Shown here: in pieces, positions 1 to 6,300 of the stretch | Layout: every line of letters starts with the position of its first letter | Numbering within the stretch: the first letter of the stretch is position 1 | Assembly (NCBI GenBank): GCA_030425745.1 | Contig: JAUHZW010000059.1 | Coordinates: 1-10,169 of the forward strand | Direction of reading: 5' to 3' | Source: Actinomycetes bacterium | Lineage (GTDB): Bacteria; Actinomycetota; Actinomycetes; S36-B12 | Length of the DNA: 10,169 nucleotides | Notes under the pieces: generated by a model | The model's input: the letters and a program-made list of their open reading frames with translations, nothing else | Databases searched by the model: none | What the model was told of the DNA's origin: nothing | Translations under genes and position numbers: made by a program

Positions 1-3000
1 GGTGTGGCGACGTTCTCCGGCCTGGGTGCTGACTCTGACGCGGGCACGGTGACGGTGGAGTACACCTCGGGTGCTCTGACGCTGGCCTCGGAGACCGTCG
101 AGGTCGCACAGGCGCCAGTCACGGTGACAGCCTCGTCGGCGTCCGTCACCTACGGCGACGCGGTTCCGACGATCACGGCGTCGTACTCGGGCTTCGTCAA
201 CGGTCAGACGTCGTCGGTGCTGACGACGGCGCCGACGTGCACGACGACATACACGACCACCTCTGCTGTGGGGACGACGCCGACAACGTCGTGCTCGGGG
301 GCGGTGGCCGCGAACTACGACTTCACCACCTACACGCCGGGAACGGTGACGATCGGGCAGGCGACGCCGACGATGGTCTGGTCGAATGCCTCGGCGACAT
401 ACGGCGACGCGGCCTTCACTCCCGCGGCACCGACGATCACCGGGGTGACGGGTGCCGCGCTGGCCGGTTCGGTGTCCTACTCCTCCGGGGACACATCGGT
501 GGCGACGGTGAACTCCAGCACCGGTGAGGTGACGATCGTCGGGGCGGACCCTGTCGGCATCACTCTGACGGCCTCCTTCACCCCGGCCGATACGACGAAC
601 TACGCGTCGACGAGCACGACCATGACGCTGACGGTGGCGAAGGCACCCCTGACGGTCACAGCGTCGTCGAGTGCCGTGACGTACGGCGACGCGGTGCCGA
701 CGATCACGGCGTCGTACTCGGGCTTCGTGAACGGCCAGGGTGTCGGTGCACTCTCGTCGACCCCCACGTGCTCGACCACGTACACGACCACGTCGAATGT
801 GGGCTCGTACCCGACCACGTGCAGCGGTGCGGCTGCGGACGACTACTCCTTTGTCTACGTGGACGGCACGGTGGCCGTGAGTGCGGCCACCCCGTCGTTG
901 TCGTGGTCGAACATCTCGAAGACATACGGCAATGCGCCCTTCACCATCACCAGCCCCACCGCGACGGGTGTGACCGGTGGCAGCCTGACTGGATCGTGGA
1001 GCTACGCCTCGTCGGATACGGATGTGGCGACGGTGTCGGGTGCGGTCGTGACGATCGCGGGGGCGGGCAGCGCCACCCTGACGGCCACGTTCACCCCGAC
1101 GTCCGCGAACTACGACGCGAACTCGATCGGAGTGACCCTGACGGTCGCCAAGGCCAGCCAAGCGACGTTGACGATCACGTCGGCGAACACTGCGATCTAC
1201 GGGGAGACGATCGCGCTGGCAGCATCGGGTGGATCGGGCACCGGTGCGCTGTCGTTCGGTGCCTCTGATGGCACGGCGACCGGCTGCTCGGTGTCGGGTT
1301 CGACGCTGACGTACTCCACGGTCGGCACATGCATCATCACCGCGCGTCGTGCCTCGGACGCGAACTACAACCAGGTGAATGCCACGAGTCAGACACTGAC
1401 GATCGGCAAGGCGAACCAGACCCTCGCCTTCACGTCTTCGGTGCCGGCATCGCCACTACCCACGGGGACCTACACGCCGACGGTGTCGGCCATCTCGGCC
1501 GTGACGGGATCGTCGTCGGGCGTTACGCCGTCGGTGGCGGCCGCGGGGACCTGCACGATCAGTGGTGGCGTGGTGACGTTCAACACCACGGGCACGTGCA
1601 CGCTGACCGCGACGGCAGCCGGGCCCTACACGAACTTCAACGCCGCCACCGCGGTGACGCAGGTGATCGAGGTCGGGTCGCTGAACCAGACCATCACGTT
1701 CACGCAGCCGTCGAACAAGTCCTATGGATCGTCGAGTTTCTCCTTGGGCGCGACGGCGTCGTCGGGGCTGACCGTCACCTACTCATCGACCACGACATCC
1801 GAGTGCTCGGTGTCGACGCTGGGTGTGGTGACGATCGGGAACGTCGGCACGTGCATCGTCACGGCTTCGCAGGCGGGCGATGCGCAGTATGCGGCGGCCT
1901 CGGATGTGACGCGCGCCTTCCAGGTGGTGGCTGCGCTGCCGACGGCGCCGCGGATCACGTCGGCGTCGGCGTCGTCGCAGGCGATCACGGTGGGGGTGGC
2001 CGCTCCGGGCTTCACCGGTGGGGTGTCGATCACGGGCTACCAGATCGTGGCGACGCCGACGGGCTCGGGCGCGACGGTGACGGACACGTCGTGCACGTCC
2101 TCTCCGTGCACCATCTCCGGGCTCGTGAACGGCACGGAGTACACGGTCACCGCCGCGGCGATCAACTCCGCGGGCACCGGTCCGGCGTCGTCGGCTTCGA
2201 CGGCTCTGACGCCGGCGACGGCGGCGTTCGCGGTGGGCGCGTTGTCGGCGGTGCCGGGGAACACGGTGGTCGACCTGTCGTGGACCGCACTGACGAACGC
2301 ACAGCTCGGTGGTGGCACCTTCACGCGCTATGAGGTGTCCTCGCGAGTCGCGGGCACGTCGACGTGGTCGTTGGTGACCAGCGCGCTGACGACGCAGTCG
2401 ACGGCCGCCTATCAGGTGACGGGGCTGAGCAACGGCACGTCGTACGACTTCCAGGTGGTCGCGATCACGTCGGCGAACTCCTCGGAGATCCCCGGCAACA
2501 CGGCGACGGTGGTGCAGTATCCGTCGACGGCCCCGTCGGCCCCGCGGTCGCTGGCGACGTTGGCGGCGACGGCGACGGAAGTTCAGTTCTCATGGCAGGC
2601 ACCTCTGTCGGATGGTGGAGCAGCGCTGGTGTCGCCCTACTACGCGGTGACCGTGACCTCGACGTCCGCGGGGGCGACGACTCCGGTGACCTGCACGTTC
2701 GCGACCGTAGGAGATCGGTTCTGCACGGTGACGGGCCTGACCAACGGCGCGGTGTACTCGTTCTCGGTGGGTGCGATCAACCGGATGGGCACCGGAACGC
2801 TCGCGACGACGACGTACAACGTGCCGTCGTCCGACGCGACGCTGTCCGACCTCACGGTGACCGGAACTGCCGGAGCGGTGCCGCTGACGCCGTCGTTCGC
2901 CTCGGCGACGACGGATTACACGGCCTCGGTGGCCAATGGTGTGGCCTCGGTGACGGTGACGCCGACGACCACCTCGGCCGGAGCCTCGGTGACGGTGGAT

Positions 3001-4188
3001 GGCGTGGCGGTGACGTCCGGCACGGCGTCATCGACGATCGCACTGGCGGTGGGCACAACCGAGATCGAGGTCGAGGTGACGGCCTCGGATCCGCGCTACA
3101 CCGAGACCTACACGGTGACGATCACGCGTGCGGCACCCACCGGTGGCGGCTCGGTGCCGGTGGATCGTGAGGGTCAGGCGAAGACGCCCGTGACCCCACC
3201 GGCTCCGGTGTTCTCCGGTGCGGAGCCAGGCGCGGTGACGCTGGATGGTGAGACCGAGTCCGGTGTGGTGCTCGTGCGCAACGAGTCTGATTCGGGCTGG
3301 GAGGCATTGTCGACCGAGTTCACGATGTCGGTGCGCACCGAGTCTCCGACGGGTGCTCCGGAGCGACTCGCGGTGAACGGTGCGATGCAGGTGCCGCAGG
3401 GCGGCCGGGTGCTGGTGAACGGCACGGACTATCTGCCGGGGTCGGATGTGAACGTGTTCGCGGTGCCTCGGCAGGCCGGCGCGATGAGTGCCAGTGCGAT
3501 GTCGGCCGGGACGGTGTCACGGGTGATGCACCGCATGGCGGTGCAGGCCGCGTCGGCCGGTGCGGTCTACCTGGGCTCGGCTTCGGCTGATGGGGCGGGC
3601 GATGTGGCGGCGACGTTCACGGTGCCGTCGGGCGTCGATCTGGGCGCGTACGTGCTGCAGATCAATGGCCTGACCCCGGCCGATCAGGTGCGGTCGGTGA
3701 ACATGCTGATGGATGTGGTCGCGGGTGCGCCGACGATGCGGTCCGGACTGATCCGCGAGGCTGCGTTCTACAAGGGTGGCAGCGCGAAGTTCTCGGCCGC
3801 GGGCCGCGAGAAGCTGCAGTCTGTCGTGGACGCGATTCCTGTTGGGGCGCAAGACGTTCAGGTGTTTGTCGTGGGTGTCGCGACGTCGGCTGCGACAGTC
3901 GATGAGAACCTCGACCTGGCCCGTGACCGCGCGAAGCGGATCGCTTCCTACCTCGAGCGTCAGGGGGTGGCCGGCGAGTACACCGTGTCGGTGGCGACGA
4001 CGTTCATCGTGGACGGCAAGACCCGGTCCGTCGTCGTCGACTCCTCTGGCAAGGTCCTGGATCGAGCTGGGGATGCCGGAGCGGGTGACGGTGCCAAGGC
4101 ACTGGGTCTGGACAAGCCCGCGGAGTCCAGCAAGGGCAAGCCCCTGACCACGGTGTCAGTCGCGTTCGAGGCACCGGTCGGGACGTAG
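1..4188 (+). CDS. Giant multidomain surface protein (MBG/Ig-like, Fn3, cadherin-like, OmpA-like C-terminus), 5' partial
   Basis: The frame is open from base 1 and stops with TAG at 4186-4188, so the true start and any signal peptide lie upstream. Numbering residues from base 1 (1395 visible): two MBG-type domains (about 40-118 and 217-296, each with the motif VTYGDAVPTITASYSGFVNG), each followed by an Ig-like domain (120-215, 297-386); three more Ig-like domains (387-644); three Fn3-like domains (645-944, with LxNGTxY-type strands); a cadherin-like beta-sandwich (945-1044, starting DATLSDLTV and ending ETYTVTITR); a Pro-rich linker; a further beta-rich region (1071-1245); and an OmpA-like domain (1251 to the end) with N1303 and R1310 of the N-x-x-L-x-x-x-R-A motif. 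Composition is rich in Thr, Ser, Ala, Val and Gly, with few charges. No LPXTG motif or C-terminal membrane helix is visible. The likely role is an extracellular adhesin or cell-wall-associated filament; this is inference from domain type. Thr and Ser codons are mostly ACG/TCG, unlike the C-ending preference of the genes downstream. Confidence 0.9.
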   Translation, partial: GVATFSGLGADSDAGTVTVEYTSGALTLASETVEVAQAPVTVTASSASVTYGDAVPTITASYSGFVNGQTSSVLTTAPTCTTTYTTTSAVGTTPTTSCSGAVAANYDFTTYTPGTVTIGQATPTMVWSNASATYGDAAFTPAAPTITGVTGAALAGSVSYSSGDTSVATVNSSTGEVTIVGADPVGITLTASFTPADTTNYASTSTTMTLTVAKAPLTVTASSSAVTYGDAVPTITASYSGFVNGQGVGALSSTPTCSTTYTTTSNVGSYPTTCSGAAADDYSFVYVDGTVAVSAATPSLSWSNISKTYGNAPFTITSPTATGVTGGSLTGSWSYASSDTDVATVSGAVVTIAGAGSATLTATFTPTSANYDANSIGVTLTVAKASQATLTITSANTAIYGETIALAASGGSGTGALSFGASDGTATGCSVSGSTLTYSTVGTCIITARRASDANYNQVNATSQTLTIGKANQTLAFTSSVPASPLPTGTYTPTVSAISAVTGSSSGVTPSVAAAGTCTISGGVVTFNTTGTCTLTATAAGPYTNFNAATAVTQVIEVGSLNQTITFTQPSNKSYGSSSFSLGATASSGLTVTYSSTTTSECSVSTLGVVTIGNVGTCIVTASQAGDAQYAAASDVTRAFQVVAALPTAPRITSASASSQAITVGVAAPGFTGGVSITGYQIVATPTGSGATVTDTSCTSSPCTISGLVNGTEYTVTAAAINSAGTGPASSASTALTPATAAFAVGALSAVPGNTVVDLSWTALTNAQLGGGTFTRYEVSSRVAGTSTWSLVTSALTTQSTAAYQVTGLSNGTSYDFQVVAITSANSSEIPGNTATVVQYPSTAPSAPRSLATLAATATEVQFSWQAPLSDGGAALVSPYYAVTVTSTSAGATTPVTCTFATVGDRFCTVTGLTNGAVYSFSVGAINRMGTGTLATTTYNVPSSDATLSDLTVTGTAGAVPLTPSFASATTDYTASVANGVASVTVTPTTTSAGASVTVDGVAVTSGTASSTIALAVGTTEIEVEVTASDPRYTETYTVTITRAAPTGGGSVPVDREGQAKTPVTPPAPVFSGAEPGAVTLDGETESGVVLVRNESDSGWEALSTEFTMSVRTESPTGAPERLAVNGAMQVPQGGRVLVNGTDYLPGSDVNVFAVPRQAGAMSASAMSAGTVSRVMHRMAVQAASAGAVYLGSASADGAGDVAATFTVPSGVDLGAYVLQINGLTPADQVRSVNMLMDVVAGAPTMRSGLIREAAFYKGGSAKFSAAGREKLQSVVDAIPVGAQDVQVFVVGVATSAATVDENLDLARDRAKRIASYLERQGVAGEYTVSVATTFIVDGKTRSVVVDSSGKVLDRAGDAGAGDGAKALGLDKPAESSKGKPLTTVSVAFEAPVGT
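151..207 (+). repeat. Conserved DNA core of MBG domain, copy 1
   Basis: This 57-base stretch encodes the YGDAVPTITASYSGFVNGQ core of the first MBG domain. It matches the stretch at 682-738 at 54 of 57 positions by my count, and all differences are at third codon positions. The copies lie 531 bases (177 codons) apart, which is the length of one MBG plus Ig-like unit. Confidence 0.8.
682..738 (+). repeat. Conserved DNA core of MBG domain, copy 2
   Basis: Second copy of the core at 151-207, identical in protein sequence and nearly identical in DNA. The flanking parts of the two domains have diverged much more, for example the cysteine-containing second halves (Cys80/Cys98 against Cys257/Cys274). 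Confidence 0.8.
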
Positions 4189-4210
4189 AGACCATCAAGG
4201 AAGCGCATGG

Positions 4211-4245
4211 TTGCGCATCCGTGCTGTGCGTCAAACAATGCACCC
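4211..4245 (+). promoter_or_regulatory. Possible promoter of the hypothetical ORF at 4246
   Basis: TTGCGC (4211-4216) and AACAAT (4234-4239) are separated by 17 bases, and the ATG at 4246 follows the second hexamer by 6 bases. This would give a leaderless or nearly leaderless transcript, the same geometry as other starts in this window. Both hexamers match the consensus only partly, so this is a suggestion. Confidence 0.3.
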
Positions 4246-4566
4246 ATGGTGCAGGAACACTCACTGCCGACCTTCACTGTGTCTGCCGATGGGCCGCCCC
4301 TCACACCGGAAATGGTCGATCAGGCCCTGCTTGATGATGACGCGCGGATCACAATGTCGGTCGCCAGTGCCCAGGAACGGCTCCGGGGCCGCGTGAAGGA
4401 CCGCTCACTTGTCGAGGACCTCCTTCAGGACCGCAGGCGTGAGATGGCTGGCGATGCGGGCCAGCACAGTGCCTCAGCGCTCGTCGTCAAAAAGGTCCAA
4501 GACCTCCGCAATGTTGCTGACGTCGACTCTCAGGCCGATAGCGGTATAGGACCCGACGTACCTTGA
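4246..4566 (+). CDS. Hypothetical protein, 106 aa, doubtful
   Basis: I do not recognise this protein. The frame also allows an ATG at 4207 (119 aa), but the promoter-like hexamers at 4211-4239 favour 4246. No clear ribosome binding site precedes either start. The N-terminal two thirds (PPLTPEMVDQALLDDDARI and onward) is acidic and then Arg-rich and would be mostly helical, the kind of small charged protein often seen next to toxin genes, but no family motif is visible. Third-position GC is about 74% in the first half by hand count and about 61% in the second half, which is low for this genome, so the C-terminal part may not be real. An antisense frame in the same triplet register (4405-4674) competes with the second half. 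Confidence 0.35.
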   Translation: MVQEHSLPTFTVSADGPPLTPEMVDQALLDDDARITMSVASAQERLRGRVKDRSLVEDLLQDRRREMAGDAGQHSASALVVKKVQDLRNVADVDSQADSGIGPDVP

Positions 4567-4674
4567 TGCAGGGTGGCCCGCGCTCGGGTTGACGTCTGTC
4601 GAAGTGGGTGTGGCAGGCGCGCTTTCGGATGGTGAGACCGTGCCGGCAGGTGAGCCGCTGAGGGGGTCCGGCAT
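4405..4674 (-). pseudogene. Possible decayed gene downstream of greA, interrupted by one in-frame TGA
   Basis: Reading the minus strand, an ATG at 4674 lies one base after the greA stop codon and opens a 66-codon frame ending in TGA at 4476-4474 (last residues AEVLDLFDDER). The same frame then continues for 22 protein-like codons (GTVLARIASHLTPAVLKEVL and two more) to a second TGA at 4407-4405. A single CGA-to-TGA change would explain the break. In 4405-4566 the third positions of this strand are 42 of 54 G/C by hand count, against 33 of 54 for the + frame. The N-terminal third is Ser/Pro/Thr-rich and low in complexity. I do not recognise a family. It could equally be antisense noise over the + ORF. 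Confidence 0.25.
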
Positions 4675-4675
4675 G

Positions 4676-5167
4676 TCAGCCCCCGTACGGCTCGACCTTG
4701 CGCACCTCGACGCTCATCTCCTTGCCGTTGGCGAGGGTGTAGGTGACGGTGTCGCCGACCCTGGCCCCGCTGACCGCGCCGCCGAGGGGAGAGGTGGGGG
4801 AGTAGACCTCGATGGAGGCGTGTGCGGCCTCCTCGCGGGAGCCGAGGAGGAAGGTCTCCTCCTCGTCCCACGCGGCGAAGTAGACGGTGACGACCTTGCC
4901 GGGCGCGACCTCATCGTGCGCGGAGTCCGGGGCGCCGATGCGGGAGTGCTCGAGCAGGTGCTTGAGCTGGCGCACGCGCGCCTCGTTCTTGCCCTGCTCC
5001 TCGCGGGCGGCGTGATAGCCGCCGTTCTCCTTGAGGTCACCCTCCTCGCGGGCGTTCGCGATGCGGGTCTTGATCTCCTCGCGGGTGGGGCCCTCGCGGT
5101 CGGCGAGCTCCTCCACGAGACGGTCGTACGCCTCCTGCGTCAGCCAGGTGATGTCGGTCTCGGTCAT
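4676..5167 (-). CDS. greA: Transcription elongation factor GreA
   Basis: GreA binds the secondary channel of RNA polymerase and stimulates cleavage of the transcript in backtracked complexes. The ATG at 5167 gives 163 aa, close to the usual length of about 164; the longer open frame to 5239 is rejected because family similarity begins at TETDITWLTQEAYDRL. The N-terminal coiled coil (about 10-80) carries the tip motif GDLKENGGYHAAREEQ with acidic residues Asp44 and Glu47, the pair that positions the catalytic magnesium. The C-terminal globular domain (about 85-163) ends in the GxxVSGARVGDTVTY region and VRKVEPYGG. In Mycobacterium greA lies directly downstream of the DUF4307 gene; here a toxin-antitoxin module separates them. 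A TAGCCT hexamer 8 bases before the ATG suggests its own near-leaderless promoter. Confidence 0.96.
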   Translation of the reverse strand: MTETDITWLTQEAYDRLVEELADREGPTREEIKTRIANAREEGDLKENGGYHAAREEQGKNEARVRQLKHLLEHSRIGAPDSAHDEVAPGKVVTVYFAAWDEEETFLLGSREEAAHASIEVYSPTSPLGGAVSGARVGDTVTYTLANGKEMSVEVRKVEPYGG

Positions 5168-5181
5168 AACGGGAAAGGCTA
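5168..5181 (-). promoter_or_regulatory. -10-like element of greA
   Basis: On the minus strand TAGCCT (5181-5176) fits the actinobacterial TANNNT pattern and ends 8 bases before the greA ATG at 5167. No Shine-Dalgarno sequence lies in between. No good -35 hexamer is visible. A leaderless or very short leader is inferred. Confidence 0.4.
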
Positions 5182-5230
5182 CCTGCGCTGCGGAATCTCG
5201 CCGAATCGAGAAAGGGCCGTCGTGCCCGCG

Positions 5231-5268
5231 CATGTACATGCCTTAGCTCATTGATGTACATTTGGAAG
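5231..5268 (+). promoter_or_regulatory. Operator and promoter of toxin-antitoxin module 1 (two TGTACA sites)
   Basis: Two palindromes share the core TGTACA: CATGTACATG at 5231-5240 and ATGTACAT at 5254-5261, with centres 22 bases apart, about two helical turns. TGTACA is the hexamer bound by E. coli YefM. The first core (5233-5238) can serve as a -35 (4 of 6 matches to TTGACA). TACATT (5257-5262), overlapping the second core, can serve as a -10 with an 18-base spacer. The ATG at 5269 follows 6 bases later. Antitoxin binding would therefore cover both promoter hexamers, which suggests autorepression. Confidence 0.6.
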
Positions 5269-5517
5269 ATGACGACCTACAGCGTGGCTGATGCCCGCCA
5301 GCATCTGTCGGATGTCCTCGACAGCGCGCAGACCCAGGCGGTGACCATCGAGCGTCGAGGGGTTCCGGCGGCCGTCGTGGTGAGTCCTGAGGCGTACGAG
5401 CGGATGATCGCGGCCCTGGAGGAGGCTGAGGACATCGCTGCGTTCGATGAAGCCATCGACGAGGCCGGAGACAGCATCCCCTGGGAGCAGGCCAAGGCAG
5501 ATCTGGGCTGGGCGTGA
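5269..5517 (+). CDS. Phd/YefM-family antitoxin
   Basis: This is the antitoxin of a type II module; it should neutralise the toxin encoded next to it and repress the operon. The 82-residue protein opens with the typical Phd/YefM DNA-binding fold (TTYSVADARQHLSDVLDSA, then VTIERRGVPAAVVVSPEAYERM). It continues in an acidic helical tail (EEAEDIAAFDEAIDE and onward) of the kind that wraps the toxin. The frame also has an ATG at 5254, but that start lies inside the operator and upstream of the expected transcript start, so 5269 is preferred. The toxin start follows the stop by 6 bases in the same frame, so translation is probably coupled. The cassette points opposite to the flanking greA and DUF4307 genes. 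Confidence 0.9.
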   Translation: MTTYSVADARQHLSDVLDSAQTQAVTIERRGVPAAVVVSPEAYERMIAALEEAEDIAAFDEAIDEAGDSIPWEQAKADLGWA

Positions 5518-5523
5518 TCGCAC

Positions 5524-5790
5524 GTGGGCCAGCGCTACCGCGTTGAACTACGGCCAGCTGCCGTCCGCGCACTGAAGAAGGTCCCCCGTGGAGACCGGCA
5601 GCGCCTTCAGGGAGTCATCGCGCTGCTCGCCGAGGATCCACGGCCCCCGGCGTCACGTCCGTTGTCCGGGCGCCCCGGCTACCGAGTCAGGGTCGGCGAC
5701 TATCGGATCCTCTACACGATCGATGACGGTGTGCTGCTGATCGTCGTGGTCACCCTCGGTCATCGACGCGACGTGTATCAGCGCAGGTGA
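5524..5790 (+). CDS. RelE/ParE-superfamily toxin
   Basis: An 88-residue protein with a GTG start; the only upstream in-frame codons before the antitoxin stop are TCG and CAC, so the start is well bounded. It has the RelE/ParE layout: an N-terminal strand (YRVELRPAAVRALKKV), a helical hairpin, then the sheet SGRPGYRVRVGDYRILYTI and VVVTLGHRRDVY. Arg61, His80, Arg81 and Tyr85 sit where RelE mRNA interferases carry catalytic or RNA-binding residues, so ribosome-dependent mRNA cleavage is the likely activity. ParE-like gyrase inhibition cannot be excluded from sequence alone. There is no obvious ribosome binding site, in line with coupling to the antitoxin. It converges on the DUF4307 gene, whose stop codon lies 15 bases away. 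Confidence 0.88.
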   Translation: MGQRYRVELRPAAVRALKKVPRGDRQRLQGVIALLAEDPRPPASRPLSGRPGYRVRVGDYRILYTIDDGVLLIVVVTLGHRRDVYQRR

Positions 5791-5805
5791 TCCGCTCGGG
5801 GTGAC

Positions 5806-6282
5806 TCAGGCCGCCGTCCAAGGCTGCGCGGGCGGCACCACGCCGGGCGGGAACTGCGGGGGTGAGACCCCGGGCTCGGCATCGACGGCGCAGCCGAGGA
5901 GCTCCACCGCGTAGGCCTCGGTCAGGGTCGCCAGCGGGTAGTCGAGCAGGATGCCGCCCTCACCGGGGGGAATGGGCACGACGGCATAGCCGAGGTCGAT
6001 GTGGTTGCGATCCTGCGCCCGGATGACGCAGGTGACGTCACCCTCGGCAGGACGGTCCACGGAGATCTGCACGTCCACATGGTCCGGTCCCTGGACCTCC
6101 CAGGCGACGAGACGGAACTCGACCGGGTTCTGCAGCACATTCGTGCCCACGAACACGAGGGTCCCGGCGAACGCGACGGCCAGCACGGCAACGGTGATCC
6201 ACCGGCCGATGGGCCGACGATCCATGCCGTAGCGCTCGCGCATGGCCGGGCTGAGTTGGTCCCGGGTGAAGGGTGAGGACAC
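5806..6282 (-). CDS. DUF4307 single-pass membrane protein
   Basis: This 158-residue protein of unknown function matches the DUF4307 family, known in actinobacteria beside mca (Rv1081c in M. tuberculosis). The GTG at 6282 is chosen because the family N-terminus has the form TxxLSPAMRERYG, seen here as TRDQLSPAMRERYGMDRR; the much longer open frame to 7188 is antisense to mca. A short cytoplasmic segment is followed by one membrane helix (about 28-50, WITVAVLAVAFAGTLVFVG) and an extracytoplasmic beta-rich domain with two cysteines (Cys85 and Cys131) that could form a disulfide. The tail is Pro-rich. It is divergent from mca with only 18 bases between the two start codons, so their control regions overlap. 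Confidence 0.88.
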   Translation of the reverse strand: MSSPFTRDQLSPAMRERYGMDRRPIGRWITVAVLAVAFAGTLVFVGTNVLQNPVEFRLVAWEVQGPDHVDVQISVDRPAEGDVTCVIRAQDRNHIDLGYAVVPIPPGEGGILLDYPLATLTEAYAVELLGCAVDAEPGVSPPQFPPGVVPPAQPWTAA

Positions 6283-6295
6283 GTAGGGGAGACTA
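6283..6295 (-). promoter_or_regulatory. -10-like element of the DUF4307 gene
   Basis: On the minus strand TAGTCT (6295-6290) fits TANNNT and stands 7 bases before the GTG at 6282, with no Shine-Dalgarno sequence in between. Any -35 would fall inside the first codons of mca, where no good match is visible. Confidence 0.4.
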
Positions 6296-6300
6296 TCCCC
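6285..6300 (+). promoter_or_regulatory. mca ribosome binding site inside a small inverted repeat
   Basis: AGGGGAGA (6285-6292) is a Shine-Dalgarno-like sequence 8 bases before the mca GTG at 6301. GGGGA (6286-6290) can pair with TCCCC (6296-6300) around a 5-base loop, so the binding site could be partly masked in the mRNA. The stem is only 5 bp, so an effect is uncertain. Confidence 0.4.

Noticed and set aside
768..3170. Several long alternative + frames inside the giant protein gene (for example 1329-2333 and 2364-3170)
   Set aside because: They arise from the ACG/TCG/GTG-rich codon pattern of the repeat gene. Their translations are Gly/Asp/Arg/His-rich and without domain features.
4203..4216. 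Small hairpin GCGCA-TGGT-TGCGC after the giant protein gene
   Set aside because: The stem is only 5 bp and no T-run follows, so I do not call an intrinsic terminator.
4641..4673. Inverted repeat TGCCGG...CCGGCA just downstream of greA
   Set aside because: Six-base arms around a loop of about 21 bases and no T-run are too weak for a terminator call.
4589..5254. 221-codon + frame opposite greA
   Set aside because: It is the antisense shadow of greA, which has the conserved GDLKEN motif and correct length.
5791..5805. Possible bidirectional terminator between the convergent module 1 toxin and DUF4307 genes
   Set aside because: The gap is only 15 bases and contains no stem-loop or T-run.
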